Position numbers and translations under genes: made by a program. A stretch of 64,000 nucleotides of DNA from Pandoraea oxalativorans (GTDB taxonomy: Bacteria; Pseudomonadota; Gammaproteobacteria; Burkholderiales; Burkholderiaceae). The stretch is from positions 558,001 through 622,000 of the forward strand of contig NZ_CP011518.2 in assembly GCF_000972785.3 (NCBI RefSeq), given 5' to 3'. The notes beneath the pieces are model-generated. The model was not told where the DNA came from. It saw only the letters and a program-made list of their open reading frames with translations, and did no database searches. Positions 35,989 to 45,845 of this stretch are shown here, one piece after another; position 1 is the stretch's first letter; every line of letters begins with the position of its first letter.

Positions 35989-38835
35989 TTAGGCCGCGGC
36001 GTTCACGGTCGTGAGGTTGGCGGCCGCAGCGAGTCGCCGCTCCAGCCCCCGCTTGCCCTCAATATGTTGGGTGATACTGGTGACGATCTCGACAAACTCC
36101 GTCTTATCGGGGTTCTTCACAGCGGCGTCGGACACCTCCCGGAGCGCTCTGAATTCGTCAATCGCTGCTTGAATGCACATTCGCTTGGTCACCTTGACGC
36201 GAAGTTTCGAGAAGCGGCGGCTTCTGTTCGGCTGCTGCGCGTCGAGGGTCGCCGACGACTCCTCCTGCGCGTCGACGTTCGTTGACAACGCAAGATATCT
36301 CGCCATCAGCGCACCCACGAAGAATTCTTCGGGATCCTTCTCGGCCAGAAACTTCTCTTCGAGCGTCGTGAGGTCAGCGTCGGCCCAACCCCGAATCTTC
36401 TCGAGCTCGGCGTCGGCCGGCGCACCGACCTGTTTTTTGTCTCGTCCGGCCCTGACCCATTCGGCGACCGCGAAACCGAGCCAGCCGACGGCCAACGTAA
36501 CGACGGCCGTGACGAAGCCCACGGCAAGCAAACCGCCGATACCAAGATACGCGAAGACGCCGAGCACAAGCGAACAAACCACTGACCCACCCCCAAACCC
36601 AATGCGAATATTTGCATTACGACGTTGCCTGGCTGCCGCTTCCATCATATGCTCGGCGTTCTTCGACAACTTGGCGAGTACGACGTCCGCCAGCTTGCTC
36701 GCAACGCTCAGGTCATACTCTTCGGATCCCTCAAGTAATGTGCGGAAGTGCTCTTTGCCCGGCATACCGGGGCTGTCCTCGCGCAGTCGACGGTCAAGCT
36801 GCACCAAGCGCGCGCGCGAAATGTCAGCTGTCGAAAGGGCGGCGGTCAACGGGGCGGCAGTCAAAGGGGCGCCTGTCGAAGGGGCGGCTTTCAAAGTTGC
36901 TGCCTGCAACGCGTCATCCTCGCCGCTGGCGAGCCCGAGCACTTCAGCGTTAAAGCGCTTCAGCGTCGCCGTGTCCTGCATGGCGCGCGTGCGCTCGAAC
37001 GTGCCTTGCACGATATGCAACACACCGCCCACTGCCCCAAACAAGCCGGTGAACGCACCCAACAGCGGGGAAATTAAAAAGCCGAATTTGGTGCCCGCCC
37101 AATTCAACAAGCGCACCACGGTGGCGCCTGCCTGAACGTAGACGTCGCGAACATACCACACCCGGTTGGCGCGCGCCGGCAAGCCCGCCACCGCCGAGAG
37201 CGTCGTGAGCTCCGTCCTTTCGAGGGCCGCGCGCGCGTCCTCAACCCTCGGCCGAACCGGGCGCGCCTCAGCCCCGACGGCGCGCTGGGTGGCCTCCGTT
37301 TGACCGCCCTCATCAACGGCCACTTCGGGACTTTTGAGTGCCCCCCCGCCGGCGGGTTGCTCGCCCGCTTGCGCCTTAAGCAGGGTCATTTTCAATTTGT
37401 ACGCGGCGTCCTCTGCACGGAACCGGTCGGCTTGCGTCCCGACTTTGGCGAGGTCCTCGTCTCGGGTTCTTTGCTCGGCCGCCTGCTTACGGCCCTGCCA
37501 CCAAACGGTCACCACTTCGGCGATCGCCCCGCCTTGCATGACCGGGTAAATCAACATGGTGGCCGCAGCGCCGAGGGCTTGAAGCTTCTCAAAAAACTGC
37601 ACAGCGGTGCCGGTCAAATAGGCCGCCGCCGCGGCCAGCCAACTGCCGTACAGCGTCGGCGTCCACCAACCACGAGCGCCGGCGGCCGCCTGCTTCGCGG
37701 CGCTCGCAGAAGACGCCGGCACTTGCGGCTCGTGCGGGGCGGCCCGCATCGACACGGGCACGGGGCCCGGCCCGTCGGGCCGGCTCGCGCTCGCCCGACT
37801 CAGGGCGCCCGGGAGTGCGGCGCCCCCTTTGGGCGAGGGGGGTGCCGCGCGCTCCGCGGCGCCCCCCTCGCCCAAAGGGGGTGCACCTCGATCGCCGGCG
37901 CTCTCTTCGGGTTGCCGGGGCGCGACCCAATTCGCCGCGCCGACGACCCCTAACCCGACCGTGGCGCAAGACTCTTTATCTCCAGGCGGGCCGCCGACGC
38001 CGCGGGGTGGCACGACGCGGAACCCGGCGTTACCCCATACTCTCGCCAGCGCCTCGCACACGTGATTCTCGAGCCCCAAGCCGCCGGACTTCAGCTCGGC
38101 GTCCGGACCCGCACCGAAGTTCGCCCGGGAAGCGCTCTCCACCTGGACGTGCCAAACAAATCGCGCCGCGCCGACCGCCTGCGCCGAGCTCACGGCGCCT
38201 ATCTCACGCTCAAGCCAGATGGCGCTCTTCACAAGCAATGTGAATTCCTGGGGATCGGACTTTTCGGTCTCCACCGCGCCGTATGCCGGGGGCGAGGAAT
38301 CGACAGGCGGCGTCCACAGAAATTCACAACCCACCTGCACCTTCCCCTCGAGCGTCAAGGCAATGCGCGTCGCGCTCCGCGGCGAGCCCGTCAACGAGGC
38401 GGGCAACGCGCTCGTCGCCGCTAACCGCGGGAGCTCCGCGAACTCGGGCGTTCCCAACTGGGTCGCGAGCGCGACCGCTGCCGCGCGCGCGCTCGCCGCG
38501 TCGGCGCCGCCGCTTGCCAGCGTCGACGCGACGTACCCGACGATTCGCGTGAATAACGCCTTGCCGCGCGCCACGGGCGTGAGCGTGTGGTCGGTGGCGA
38601 CGCTCTCGGGGTTGAAGAGGATGGTTGTGCCGGGGGAGGACGCGGTGATCGTCAACGGGTCCGCCGCTCGACCCGCAGTGCCGAAAAACCGATCGGCCAG
38701 ACTTTCGTACACCTCATCCGAGGGTTCGGGCGCATTGCTCGGCATGGATTCGATCGACGCGAGGTTAAGGGCGGGTTCAAGACGTGGCACCCCCTCCTTG
38801 TTGGGACTTACGGCAAGGGCGAAATTGTTAGGCAT
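35989..38835 (-). CDS. Large effector- or translocator-like membrane protein, unknown family
   Basis: This 948-residue protein has no signal peptide. Residues 1-260 are mixed alpha/beta with Ser/Thr/Ala-rich parts. Residues about 300-385 are a Pro/Ala-rich linker. A hydrophobic pair near 390-440 (GSWLAAAAAYLTGTAVQFF, AAATMLIYPVMQGGA) is followed by helical charged regions and another hydrophobic patch near 590-620. A strong hairpin of two helices lies near 750-795 (SVVCSLVLGVFAYLGIGGLL, then VTAVVTLAVGWLGFAVAEWV). The helical C-terminus ends in a coiled region. Several membrane hairpins without a signal peptide suit a type III translocator or a host-membrane effector. No clear ribosome site or dyad is seen. 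Intact frame; family not recognised. Confidence 0.6.
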   Translation of the reverse strand: MPNNFALAVSPNKEGVPRLEPALNLASIESMPSNAPEPSDEVYESLADRFFGTAGRAADPLTITASSPGTTILFNPESVATDHTLTPVARGKALFTRIVGYVASTLASGGADAASARAAAVALATQLGTPEFAELPRLAATSALPASLTGSPRSATRIALTLEGKVQVGCEFLWTPPVDSSPPAYGAVETEKSDPQEFTLLVKSAIWLEREIGAVSSAQAVGAARFVWHVQVESASRANFGAGPDAELKSGGLGLENHVCEALARVWGNAGFRVVPPRGVGGPPGDKESCATVGLGVVGAANWVAPRQPEESAGDRGAPPLGEGGAAERAAPPSPKGGAALPGALSRASASRPDGPGPVPVSMRAAPHEPQVPASSASAAKQAAAGARGWWTPTLYGSWLAAAAAYLTGTAVQFFEKLQALGAAATMLIYPVMQGGAIAEVVTVWWQGRKQAAEQRTRDEDLAKVGTQADRFRAEDAAYKLKMTLLKAQAGEQPAGGGALKSPEVAVDEGGQTEATQRAVGAEARPVRPRVEDARAALERTELTTLSAVAGLPARANRVWYVRDVYVQAGATVVRLLNWAGTKFGFLISPLLGAFTGLFGAVGGVLHIVQGTFERTRAMQDTATLKRFNAEVLGLASGEDDALQAATLKAAPSTGAPLTAAPLTAALSTADISRARLVQLDRRLREDSPGMPGKEHFRTLLEGSEEYDLSVASKLADVVLAKLSKNAEHMMEAAARQRRNANIRIGFGGGSVVCSLVLGVFAYLGIGGLLAVGFVTAVVTLAVGWLGFAVAEWVRAGRDKKQVGAPADAELEKIRGWADADLTTLEEKFLAEKDPEEFFVGALMARYLALSTNVDAQEESSATLDAQQPNRSRRFSKLRVKVTKRMCIQAAIDEFRALREVSDAAVKNPDKTEFVEIVTSITQHIEGKRGLERRLAAAANLTTVNAAA
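37823..37881. repeat. Perfect 20-bp inverted repeat inside coding sequence
   Basis: The 20-base arm at 37823-37842 (CCCCCTTTGG, then GCGAGGGGGG) is repeated in inverse at 37862-37881 with 19 bases between. It would form a strong hairpin in DNA or mRNA. It lies in the Pro/Ala linker of the 948-residue protein and looks like a recently inserted palindrome. Confidence 0.85.
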
Positions 38836-39568
38836 AACGGAGAAGGCTCAAAGTCATTGGCTGCCCAAGACTCTTACCCTAAATCCGGTAAAAAACTTTC
38901 GGTATTGCGTGCAAACTTTCGTATCGTGTCACCCCTCGGCGCAGAGCGCACCGCCCTTGCCACGAAACGACGTACCGCAGAGACGTTCGATACTCTGCTA
39001 AGCGGGGGTCCCCACGGGCGAAAAAGGCGGACCGAACCGTCGCTACCCGGATGAGTGCCGGGGGGCGGTTGCGAGGCCGACACATTCGGCGCGACACCCT
39101 CGGGCGGCACGCGGCCGGGGCGTACCGGTGGCGGCCATCGGCCACGGGGGCGCACCGGCCGCGCGAAGGGGCGAGCGCGCCCGACGCGCTCGCCGCTGCG
39201 AGCCGAGCCAAGGCCGGCGTCCAAGGCCGGCGTATCGGCGCTCACAATGCCGGTCAGCGCGCGGTGCACGGGGCTCGCCAGTGCAAAGTGCGATGTGAAA
39301 ATCTTCCGAACAGCGACGCCATACGTCGCCAAGGGGTCGCCAAGGGGTCGCGGTGACGTCCGCTTGGGTCGACCGCTCCCCGCGACCATGGCGGCGTGCG
39401 CCGGCTGCGGGCAGGCGGCCTTCGACGACGAAGTGGTGCGCGCAGCGCACGCGACAAGCGCGGAGCGCGGACGCTGCGCCCGGATGCGTCAAAGGTTACG
39501 GATGGTGTCGCGGCGTGCAAGGCGGATTGACATCCCCGCCTGCCTGAAGGAAGGGGGTGCTACAGCGC
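38836..39568. other. Gap upstream of the 948-residue gene
   Basis: AT-richer sequence from 38850 to 38930 is probably the promoter region of the minus-strand gene, but no dyad was found. The rest is frame-switching GC-rich DNA. Confidence 0.35.
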
Positions 39569-40230
39569 TTAGGCTGCGGGAGCCCGGGGCGCTTCGGTAG
39601 GTTCCCGCTTCTTCGAGCGGCCTGAGCGCACCTTCTCTCCGCAGGCTGAAACGGCGCGCCCCTCCGCTAAAACATGGATCGCGCCGACGTGATCGGCATT
39701 GGCCGTGTGCCCGCATGTGAGGCAGGCGAACCGCGCCTGCGTCTTACGGTTATCGGCTGAAATGTGGCCGCAGCGAGCACAATCGGCAAAAACCACGCCA
39801 TGGTCGCCGTCGAGCACTTGCAGGTGCGCAACATGAGCAAGTCTGCACACGGCACGTTCGCGCTCGGAAAACGCTCGGTTAGAAGACGTCCGCGCACGCT
39901 TCCCACGAACGGTTATCCGCCACATAACGACGGGGGCTGCGACGACTCCTTGAACCTGAGCATTACGCGCGCGGGGCACACCGCGAGCTCGCCCAAGGGT
40001 ACGCACGCATCATGTCGATGCGCCCGCGTGCCTTTGCTTGAGGCAACGCCCCGCCGGAAAGCGTCTTCACCCGCCGGGAAGTCGAGCCGACCGCCCGGTG
40101 TCGACCCGAGCCCCGAGCGCAGGCAAGACGGGACACGGTCGACGGGCCCGAAGGTGCTGAAGGTGCCGCCCCCCCGCCGACGCCCGCCAACGCCCGCCTG
40201 CGTCGATCGTCTACGGCACACCGCATGATG
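39569..40230 (-). pseudogene. IS200/IS605-family TnpB remnant
   Basis: The C-terminal part of TnpB is readable in one minus-strand frame. It has CARCGHISADNRKTQARFAC and LTCGHTANADHVGAIHVLAE, giving the four-cysteine zinc ribbon and the last RuvC Asp (NADH). It ends with a basic tail. Upstream the sequence is frameshifted and the RuvC Asp and Glu motifs are not readable, so the RNA-guided nuclease is inactive. The DNA just past the stop (39500-39568) is where a guide RNA would lie, but I see no convincing structure. Confidence 0.75.
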
Positions 40231-40371
40231 ACGAAGCGATGCGACACGTGGCGTGAGTTGCCGTGCGGAAAAACGCGGCGCGGTCATTCGGCCGTCCCCG
40301 TGCCGATTGGCGTTGCCTCGACTATGACGGGGGCGGATTGTCACGCAGTCAATACGCCCACGCCTAATCAC

Positions 40372-41685
40372 TTAAGCGCACAAGGATTGATAATAGGCCA
40401 TGCCATCCCGAATGGCATCGACCGCCGGGCGCATCACCTCCAGATAGCCGGGGGTGCCCGGTTCAGGCAACCCTCCGGTCACCCAATCGTGACGGACGGC
40501 ATGCGCAAAGCCATTAGGCACCGCAAGAATAGCCTCACTGCGCTTGCACGATTTGAGCATATGGTTTAAAAGTATTTGCACCCATATTCTGTTATTTTTA
40601 TCTCCAAAAAAATGCCAATGCACCATAGTGGAAACAAAACCCGCAATCAACGAAATCTGCTCATCTTCGGTAAAATTATTTAAATTTGCGATCTTGTACC
40701 TATCGTAGGCATCTTTATACAAGTCCTTGATTTGAGCTTCATCCTTGTAGTTTGTTCGGTACAACATAAAATATCCGGCGTGATTTTTTTCCAAGGAACT
40801 GTGCAAAAATCCTCTTTCCGCCATGGTGGGCTTTGCATCGAGCGAAAACCACCGCGGATATTCCTGTTCGGGGAAATACAAATGGGCATATCCCGGCCCG
40901 TAAGTGGCTGAAAAATCGTAGATTCGATCACCCTCCGGAAGCGCGTACTTGGCATATTCAAAAAGATCCGCGAGCCTTTCCGGAGCGATCAACCCATCGG
41001 TGGTTTTGAGGTCATCAATAAATTTGTTTTTGTCGACCTCATCGATCCCGGGCTTGAATTGAAATGCGCAATAGGCATCCCCCGCCTCTTTAAGGTTGAG
41101 GGTCCTGTCCGCTATATTGAAACAAACACTCCCCTCTTTATAACGTTTCATTACGCTGTACTTGGCGCCGCAACTACCGGCCGAAACAAGAGACACTAGA
41201 AAACTACGTGTCTTCAGTGGCACACACAGCTTCACATCCCCTGCCACGATCCGGTAAAATTCTTTAATGCACTCAAAATCCCATAACTTAAAATCTTCGG
41301 AGTCGGCATAGTGCATCCCTGCGCAAAATTTTTCCGCATGCCGGGTTCCCCGCCAGGCGTCAAACAGGCTCTCACCAAAGGTTCGAGACGATGGACAGTC
41401 ATCCACGTAGAACAGCGATGGGTCAATATAAAAAACATATCGTGATTCAGGCCTTAACTTGCTGATTGACAGCGGCAAGTGAATCACCTTGCATAAATGG
41501 GCGCCGGTACCCTTGGGCAGGTCGTCGGGCGGCACAAACAGCCGGCTCGCCAGGCTTTTACAATTCAACTTTTTATAATAGGCCTCATCACACCCCACCC
41601 GACCTCGAGGGGCCTCGCGAGCGTTAGGGAACCCCGCCACCTGCGGCGTGCCCCTGCGTGACGTCGGCACAATACTTCTGACCAT
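40372..41685 (-). CDS. AT-rich effector-like protein with a Fic-like motif
   Basis: This 437-residue protein starts at 41685 with AAGGAAG eight bases upstream. The frame open to 42312 is rejected because it runs antisense into the nucleoside hydrolase. The N-terminus is Arg/Ser/Thr/Pro-rich with no signal peptide. Near residues 350-385 there is FVSTMVHWHFFGDKNNRIWV, then QILLNHMLK. HFFGDKNNR fits H-x-F-x-D-x-N-x-R of Fic AMP/nucleotide transferases, with Lys and Asn replacing the two glycines and no second Arg. Helix length around it also fits. Base composition is much more AT-rich than the flanks. Fic-fold assignment is inference; AvrB-like variants of this fold lack the canonical motif. Confidence 0.62.
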   Translation of the reverse strand: MVRSIVPTSRRGTPQVAGFPNAREAPRGRVGCDEAYYKKLNCKSLASRLFVPPDDLPKGTGAHLCKVIHLPLSISKLRPESRYVFYIDPSLFYVDDCPSSRTFGESLFDAWRGTRHAEKFCAGMHYADSEDFKLWDFECIKEFYRIVAGDVKLCVPLKTRSFLVSLVSAGSCGAKYSVMKRYKEGSVCFNIADRTLNLKEAGDAYCAFQFKPGIDEVDKNKFIDDLKTTDGLIAPERLADLFEYAKYALPEGDRIYDFSATYGPGYAHLYFPEQEYPRWFSLDAKPTMAERGFLHSSLEKNHAGYFMLYRTNYKDEAQIKDLYKDAYDRYKIANLNNFTEDEQISLIAGFVSTMVHWHFFGDKNNRIWVQILLNHMLKSCKRSEAILAVPNGFAHAVRHDWVTGGLPEPGTPGYLEVMRPAVDAIRDGMAYYQSLCA

Positions 41686-41703
41686 AAGGTATTCTTCCTT
41701 CAT

Positions 41704-42011
41704 CAAAAAACGCGTAGCCGCCACACAGCGACGGGGCTTTGCATCGACCGACGCACCGGCTTCGCGCGGCGCGCGCTCGCCGCGGGTGCGGCGGCAACCC
41801 GCGCTTGATGCATGAGGACGGTAGAGCCCCGGTCGGGGCGGGATGCCGCGGCGACCGAGCGCGAGCCTCACCGCCGCGCGCGGCCCGTCAGGCAAGGCGT
41901 CACGGGACCGGCTCGCTCCGTTTTCCCTGCGCCGGATCGATCCCGGCGCTTGCGCTCCTCTGCAGGCGTGGCGCCCGTCGTCTCGCGTGGCCGGCCGGTC
42001 GCGGCGCCCGC
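41704..42011. other. Short gap between Fic-like gene and nucleoside hydrolase
   Basis: About 300 GC-rich bases with no gene. The dyad promoter motif is absent, so the Fic-like gene must use another promoter. Confidence 0.4.
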
Positions 42012-43142
42012 TCAGGGCAGCCGCGAGATCCGCGCGAGCAACGTGTCGTAAAAGCGCTCGGCGTCCACATCCGTGAGCCACATGGCGTTTGCCGGCCGCT
42101 TCGAGCGGCCGTTCCAATCCACCACGGTTTGCCCGAGCGTGAGTTGACCGGTCGTCTCGACAGCCACGCTCACACGGCGCCCGCCGAACATCGTCGGGTC
42201 GATGAGATAGCCGATGGTGCACGGGTCGTACATGGGGGCCGAGGCCACCCCGACACGTCGCTGCTGAAACGCCACTTGCGCCGTCATGATGTCCGCGACG
42301 ATTGCACCGCACCGGTTGTTCAACGCGCGGAACGCCGCGATGCGCGCGGGCGTGATGGGCGCCTTGACACTCACGTCGCGCGGCACGACCGTGATCGGGG
42401 CGCCGGCGCCGACCACGATGCTGGCCGCTTCCGGGTCGACGTAGACATTAAACTCGGCCGTCGGCGTGATGTTGCCGCGCTGGTACCACGCCCCCCCCAT
42501 GATGACAATCTCACGCAGGGCCCGCACCCCCTCGGGCGCGGCGGTCAGTGCGAGGGCGAGGTTGGTCAGCGGGCCAATGCCGACCAACGTGAGGCTGCCC
42601 GGCGCGGCAGCGCGCAGGGTGTCGATCAGGTACGTCACGGCGTGCGGCTTTTCCAGCGGGCCACGCGGTGCATGCAGCGTGACACCGTCCAGCCCCGAGC
42701 GACCGTTGACGTCGGCGGCGGTCGTGAGCCCGCGCATGAGCGGCCGGGGGCACCCCGCGTAGACAGGCAGCGTGTGGGTTTTGCCCGCCCAGTCGCGCAC
42801 GATCCGTGCGTTGCGCTCGGTCAGCGCCAGCGGTACGTTGCCGGCGACGGCCGTGATCGCCGACAGGTCAAGCTGATCGTCGGCGCCGATGGCGAACAGG
42901 ATCGCAATGGCGTCGTCCTGGCCCGGGTCGGTATCGATGATAAGGGTGCGGCGCGGCGCGCCGGTCGCGGTGAGGCGTGCAGCGCCGTCGGTCAAGGTGA
43001 GCTCGGCGTTCGCGCCACCGGCTGCGCTCGCGCTGAGCGTGACGAGCGACGCCGCGAGCGACGTGCTCAGGAAGCGGCGGCGGCCGCGCAGCCGGTGCGC
43101 GCCGCCCTCGCCGTGACGCACTCTATCGTTCGGTTCACTCAT
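42012..43142 (-). CDS. Exported inosine-uridine-type nucleoside hydrolase
   Basis: This 376-residue enzyme hydrolyses ribonucleosides to base and ribose. It starts at 43142 with AGGGAG upstream. A twin-arginine signal, RGRRRFLSTSLAASLVTLSA, predicts Tat export to the periplasm. The catalytic loop IIDTDPGQDDAIAI carries the Asp cluster that binds calcium and activates water. TLVGIGPLTNLALAL, VIMGGAWYQRGNITPTAEFN and YVDPEAA are the other conserved segments, and VASAPMYDPCTIGYLI supplies the last Asp. It looks complete. The extension to 43316 is rejected as noise. No transporter is adjacent. Confidence 0.88.
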   Translation of the reverse strand: MSEPNDRVRHGEGGAHRLRGRRRFLSTSLAASLVTLSASAAGGANAELTLTDGAARLTATGAPRRTLIIDTDPGQDDAIAILFAIGADDQLDLSAITAVAGNVPLALTERNARIVRDWAGKTHTLPVYAGCPRPLMRGLTTAADVNGRSGLDGVTLHAPRGPLEKPHAVTYLIDTLRAAAPGSLTLVGIGPLTNLALALTAAPEGVRALREIVIMGGAWYQRGNITPTAEFNVYVDPEAASIVVGAGAPITVVPRDVSVKAPITPARIAAFRALNNRCGAIVADIMTAQVAFQQRRVGVASAPMYDPCTIGYLIDPTMFGGRRVSVAVETTGQLTLGQTVVDWNGRSKRPANAMWLTDVDAERFYDTLLARISRLP

Positions 43143-43353
43143 CGTTGCGGGCTCCCTGCGCCGTCTGCGGTGCCACCCTGTCAGGCGCGGCGTGTCCTCG
43201 AATGGGGGCGCACCGCGTGCGGCCGGCCGGTGAACGCTTCGCGCGCGACGCCTGCGGCCGGGTGCGCGTTGCGCGAAGCGGCGCCAACCGGGTGCCCCCC
43301 GTGAAACCGACGCCACGCGAACGCCCCCGCCGAACTCACCTCAAATACGCGTC
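43143..43353. other. Short intergenic region
   Basis: GC-rich, nothing recognised beyond the ribosome site of the nucleoside hydrolase gene. Confidence 0.4.
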
Positions 43354-44370
43354 TCAGGGTAGCGTCCGGTGCGTATGGACGACGCGCACACAGTGGATGT
43401 CATCGCGTGAGATGAAGAACGACACGTCGATAAAATCGGTTGGCCCCAAGTACTTTATGCGCGCGATGAGGTAGCCGTTGTCTTGCCAGACAAGCACTAA
43501 GTTCCGCGTGAACGACGCGAGCTCGTTCGCCAATTCGGCACCGTCGATTCCCGCTTTACTCAGGCTGATTTGATCGGACTCCTTGCATTCTTCGAGCTTG
43601 TCAGGCACCCCGAAGAGCTCAATGGTGACGGGCTTGCTCGGCTGAGGCTTCTCCGGCAACGACTTCTCCGGCCGAGACTTCTCCGGCTGAGGCTTGTGCA
43701 TCCGGGCTTGCTGCGTCGGGGTTTTCTCGGGCCGGGGCGGCCGCAACGCTTCGGCAAGTGCCTCAAACGTCGACGGGGCGGCGAGCTTGGCCAGCATCGT
43801 CTTTTGCCAACTGTTGGCGCGCTCGAAAACGGGGTCAAACGCCCGAATGTTGACGGCCTCCCACAGCGCCTCCATGTTGACGTACTCGGGGTTAGCCAGT
43901 TGCCGGAAGGTGTCCGTGGTGCGCTTGAGCTCGCCGCTTGTGGTCAACTGTTGGGTGAGCGGGGCGGCGTCGACCCCCGTGAGCGATACCGTCACGGTGT
44001 CATGATTCATCGCCAGGAAGACAAGCTTATCCCGGTGCTCAGGCGGGAGCTTGTCCGCCAGTTTGGCACAGCAGGCAACGAGTTTGGACTGGTCGATGGG
44101 CGCATCCGGATGCACTAAGCCGAAAAACACCGCGCGGGCGAGCTCCCTGTCCTCACTGGGTTCAGGGCGGAAAATATCCCAAACGCAGGGCTCGGGGTTG
44201 ACGTCGTGGTAGCACTTCGCCTCCTTCGCGTCCCTCAGGTCCCCGAACGTGATCGGGACAGGCGGGTCACCGGTGAGGGTGAACAAGACCTTGGTGCGCG
44301 GCGTGTCCGACCCGACCGGGGTGACGGTGCTCGGCTGTGCCGTGATGCTCGAGACGGGTAGCATATGCAT
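43354..44370 (-). CDS. Effector-like protein with a Lys/Pro linker, unknown family
   Basis: This 338-residue protein starts at 44370 with AGGAG nine bases upstream. Residues 1-25 are Ser/Thr-rich (MHMLPVSSITAQPSTVTPVG), a type III-like N-terminus. A mixed alpha/beta domain to about 220 includes CYHDVNPEPCVWDIFRPEPS. A repetitive Pro/Glu/Lys linker at about 220-255 has units such as RPEKS and LPEKP. The C-terminal domain has strands LVLVWQDNGYLIARIKYLG and FFISRDDIHCVRVVHTHR. No dyad promoter was found in the 400 bases upstream. Intact but unrecognised. Confidence 0.58.
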   Translation of the reverse strand: MHMLPVSSITAQPSTVTPVGSDTPRTKVLFTLTGDPPVPITFGDLRDAKEAKCYHDVNPEPCVWDIFRPEPSEDRELARAVFFGLVHPDAPIDQSKLVACCAKLADKLPPEHRDKLVFLAMNHDTVTVSLTGVDAAPLTQQLTTSGELKRTTDTFRQLANPEYVNMEALWEAVNIRAFDPVFERANSWQKTMLAKLAAPSTFEALAEALRPPRPEKTPTQQARMHKPQPEKSRPEKSLPEKPQPSKPVTIELFGVPDKLEECKESDQISLSKAGIDGAELANELASFTRNLVLVWQDNGYLIARIKYLGPTDFIDVSFFISRDDIHCVRVVHTHRTLP

Positions 44371-45845
44371 GATCTGTTCTCCTGATCGTAAGAGGGGGGC
44401 CCAGGCAACGGGCGAAAGCCAAACCTCCGCCCGGTCCGCCCGTGAAGGCATTGGGACGATGGACGATGACCCTGGCGACGCTCGGCGGTCCCTCCGCCCC
44501 CACGCGAGGCAGCGGTGCGGTCTGCGCGCTCTCGGCCCTCTCCGCGGTGTCCGCGGTGTCCGCGGTGTCTTAGGGGCGGCCGGGCGGGTCACGCGGCGCG
44601 TCTCGCCGCCTCGCCCATGACGCACCGGCTTATGCAACGCCGGCCGCGTCGTGGGTTCATTTGTAGATCATGGCGCCGGCCATTTCTTTCGGAATTGAGC
44701 GGCGATCGCCGAGTTATGGCGCAGATAGCGACGGGGACTATGACGGTGCCCGTGCGCGCAGCGTGAACGGCACACGGCGCAGGCGTTGATTCGCGAGCAC
44801 CGGCGAGCGGGCGAGCGTCACGGCGCGACGAACAACAGCCCTGGGCGGGTTGGCGGAGTGGCGATGGAGCGCACCGCGCATGGCGTCGTCATGGTCTCGC
44901 CATCGGCGAACGCGACGGTCGGCGTGACGGTCGGCGTGACTGTCGGGATGATTGTCGGCGTGACTATCAGCGCAACCATTAGCGCCACCGCGTCGCCGGC
45001 GCCGAATGCGCGATGCGGCTGCGCCGACACCGCGCGGTCGCTGCGCGGGGCGACGCTGCCGGTCCCCTGCGCGGGCACCGGCACCTTGGCGACGGGCTGC
45101 AGAGGTGCGCCACGCCGTTCTGTTGCAGGCTCGCGTGCACGGTCGTCATGCCGAAGGTTGACGGTGATACGCCCACCGCGTCGATCAGCGCGTTGCCGGC
45201 GGTCACGACGCAGGAATAGGCCGCCAAGAGCGCGCCGCCGGGAAGGGTGCCTAACTTCCCCTCGAGAACCCTCATGACGCCGTTCGCCGCGGCCCCCCTC
45301 ACCGGCGCACCCGGCTCACCCGGCCCGTCAGGCGCCGCCCGCCGGCAACACCGGGCAGCGAGCCCCCTGCGGCGATCGACTTCGACGGCCACCCGACCTT
45401 GCGGGCCAGGCGGCACCCGCGGCGGCTCCGCCAAGGCGCCGTTGCCCCTGCGCGGTTCACCCAGGCGGCCGGTGTGGTGCGAGCAGTGGGGTTCGAGAAA
45501 ATGGGCAGCCTGCCGCGCGTCGAGCGTCACGGGCGGGGCGCGGCCCCCTATTGACGCGCGGCCGCGCGCAGGAGGAGCAGGAGAGGAACGGCGGTGCGGC
45601 GCCGCCCGTCTGTCGAGCGATTGTCGGTCGATGCGGGTGCCTTCCCCCGGTCCCACGCGTGCGCCCGACCATACAGCGGCGCCCGGAGCGGCGCCACCAT
45701 GAGCGCTTGGCGCGGCCCGGTACGCCACGCCGCGGCCGCGTCAGCCCCCGCCGACGTACCGCGCACTCAACCTCGACCACCGACCGACCGGCAGGCCTGC
45801 CGGTCGCGACAGTCCTCGTGCAGCGCCCACGCCGCGGCATGCCGC
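44371..45845. other. Decayed region, possible transporter relic
   Basis: On the minus strand at about 45270-45110 the frame reads LGTLPGGALLAAYSCVVTAG and ALIDAVGVSPSTFGMTT, faintly like a Bcr/CflA drug exporter. The rest is frameshifted. Around 44913-44966 a degenerate 12-bp tandem repeat (GTCGGCGTGACG-like) encodes repeated V-G-V-T. No dyad is seen. Confidence 0.25.

Noticed and set aside
39500..39568. Guide RNA of the TnpB relic
   Set aside because: No clear conserved structure was visible and the nuclease gene is decayed.
41686..42312. N-terminal extension of the Fic-like protein
   Set aside because: Overlaps the nucleoside hydrolase antisense and has Arg-rich noise composition; a good ribosome site lies before 41685.
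41739..43304. 521-residue plus-strand ORF antisense to the nucleoside hydrolase
   Set aside because: The opposite strand has the DTDPG catalytic loop and a Tat signal; this frame is its shadow.
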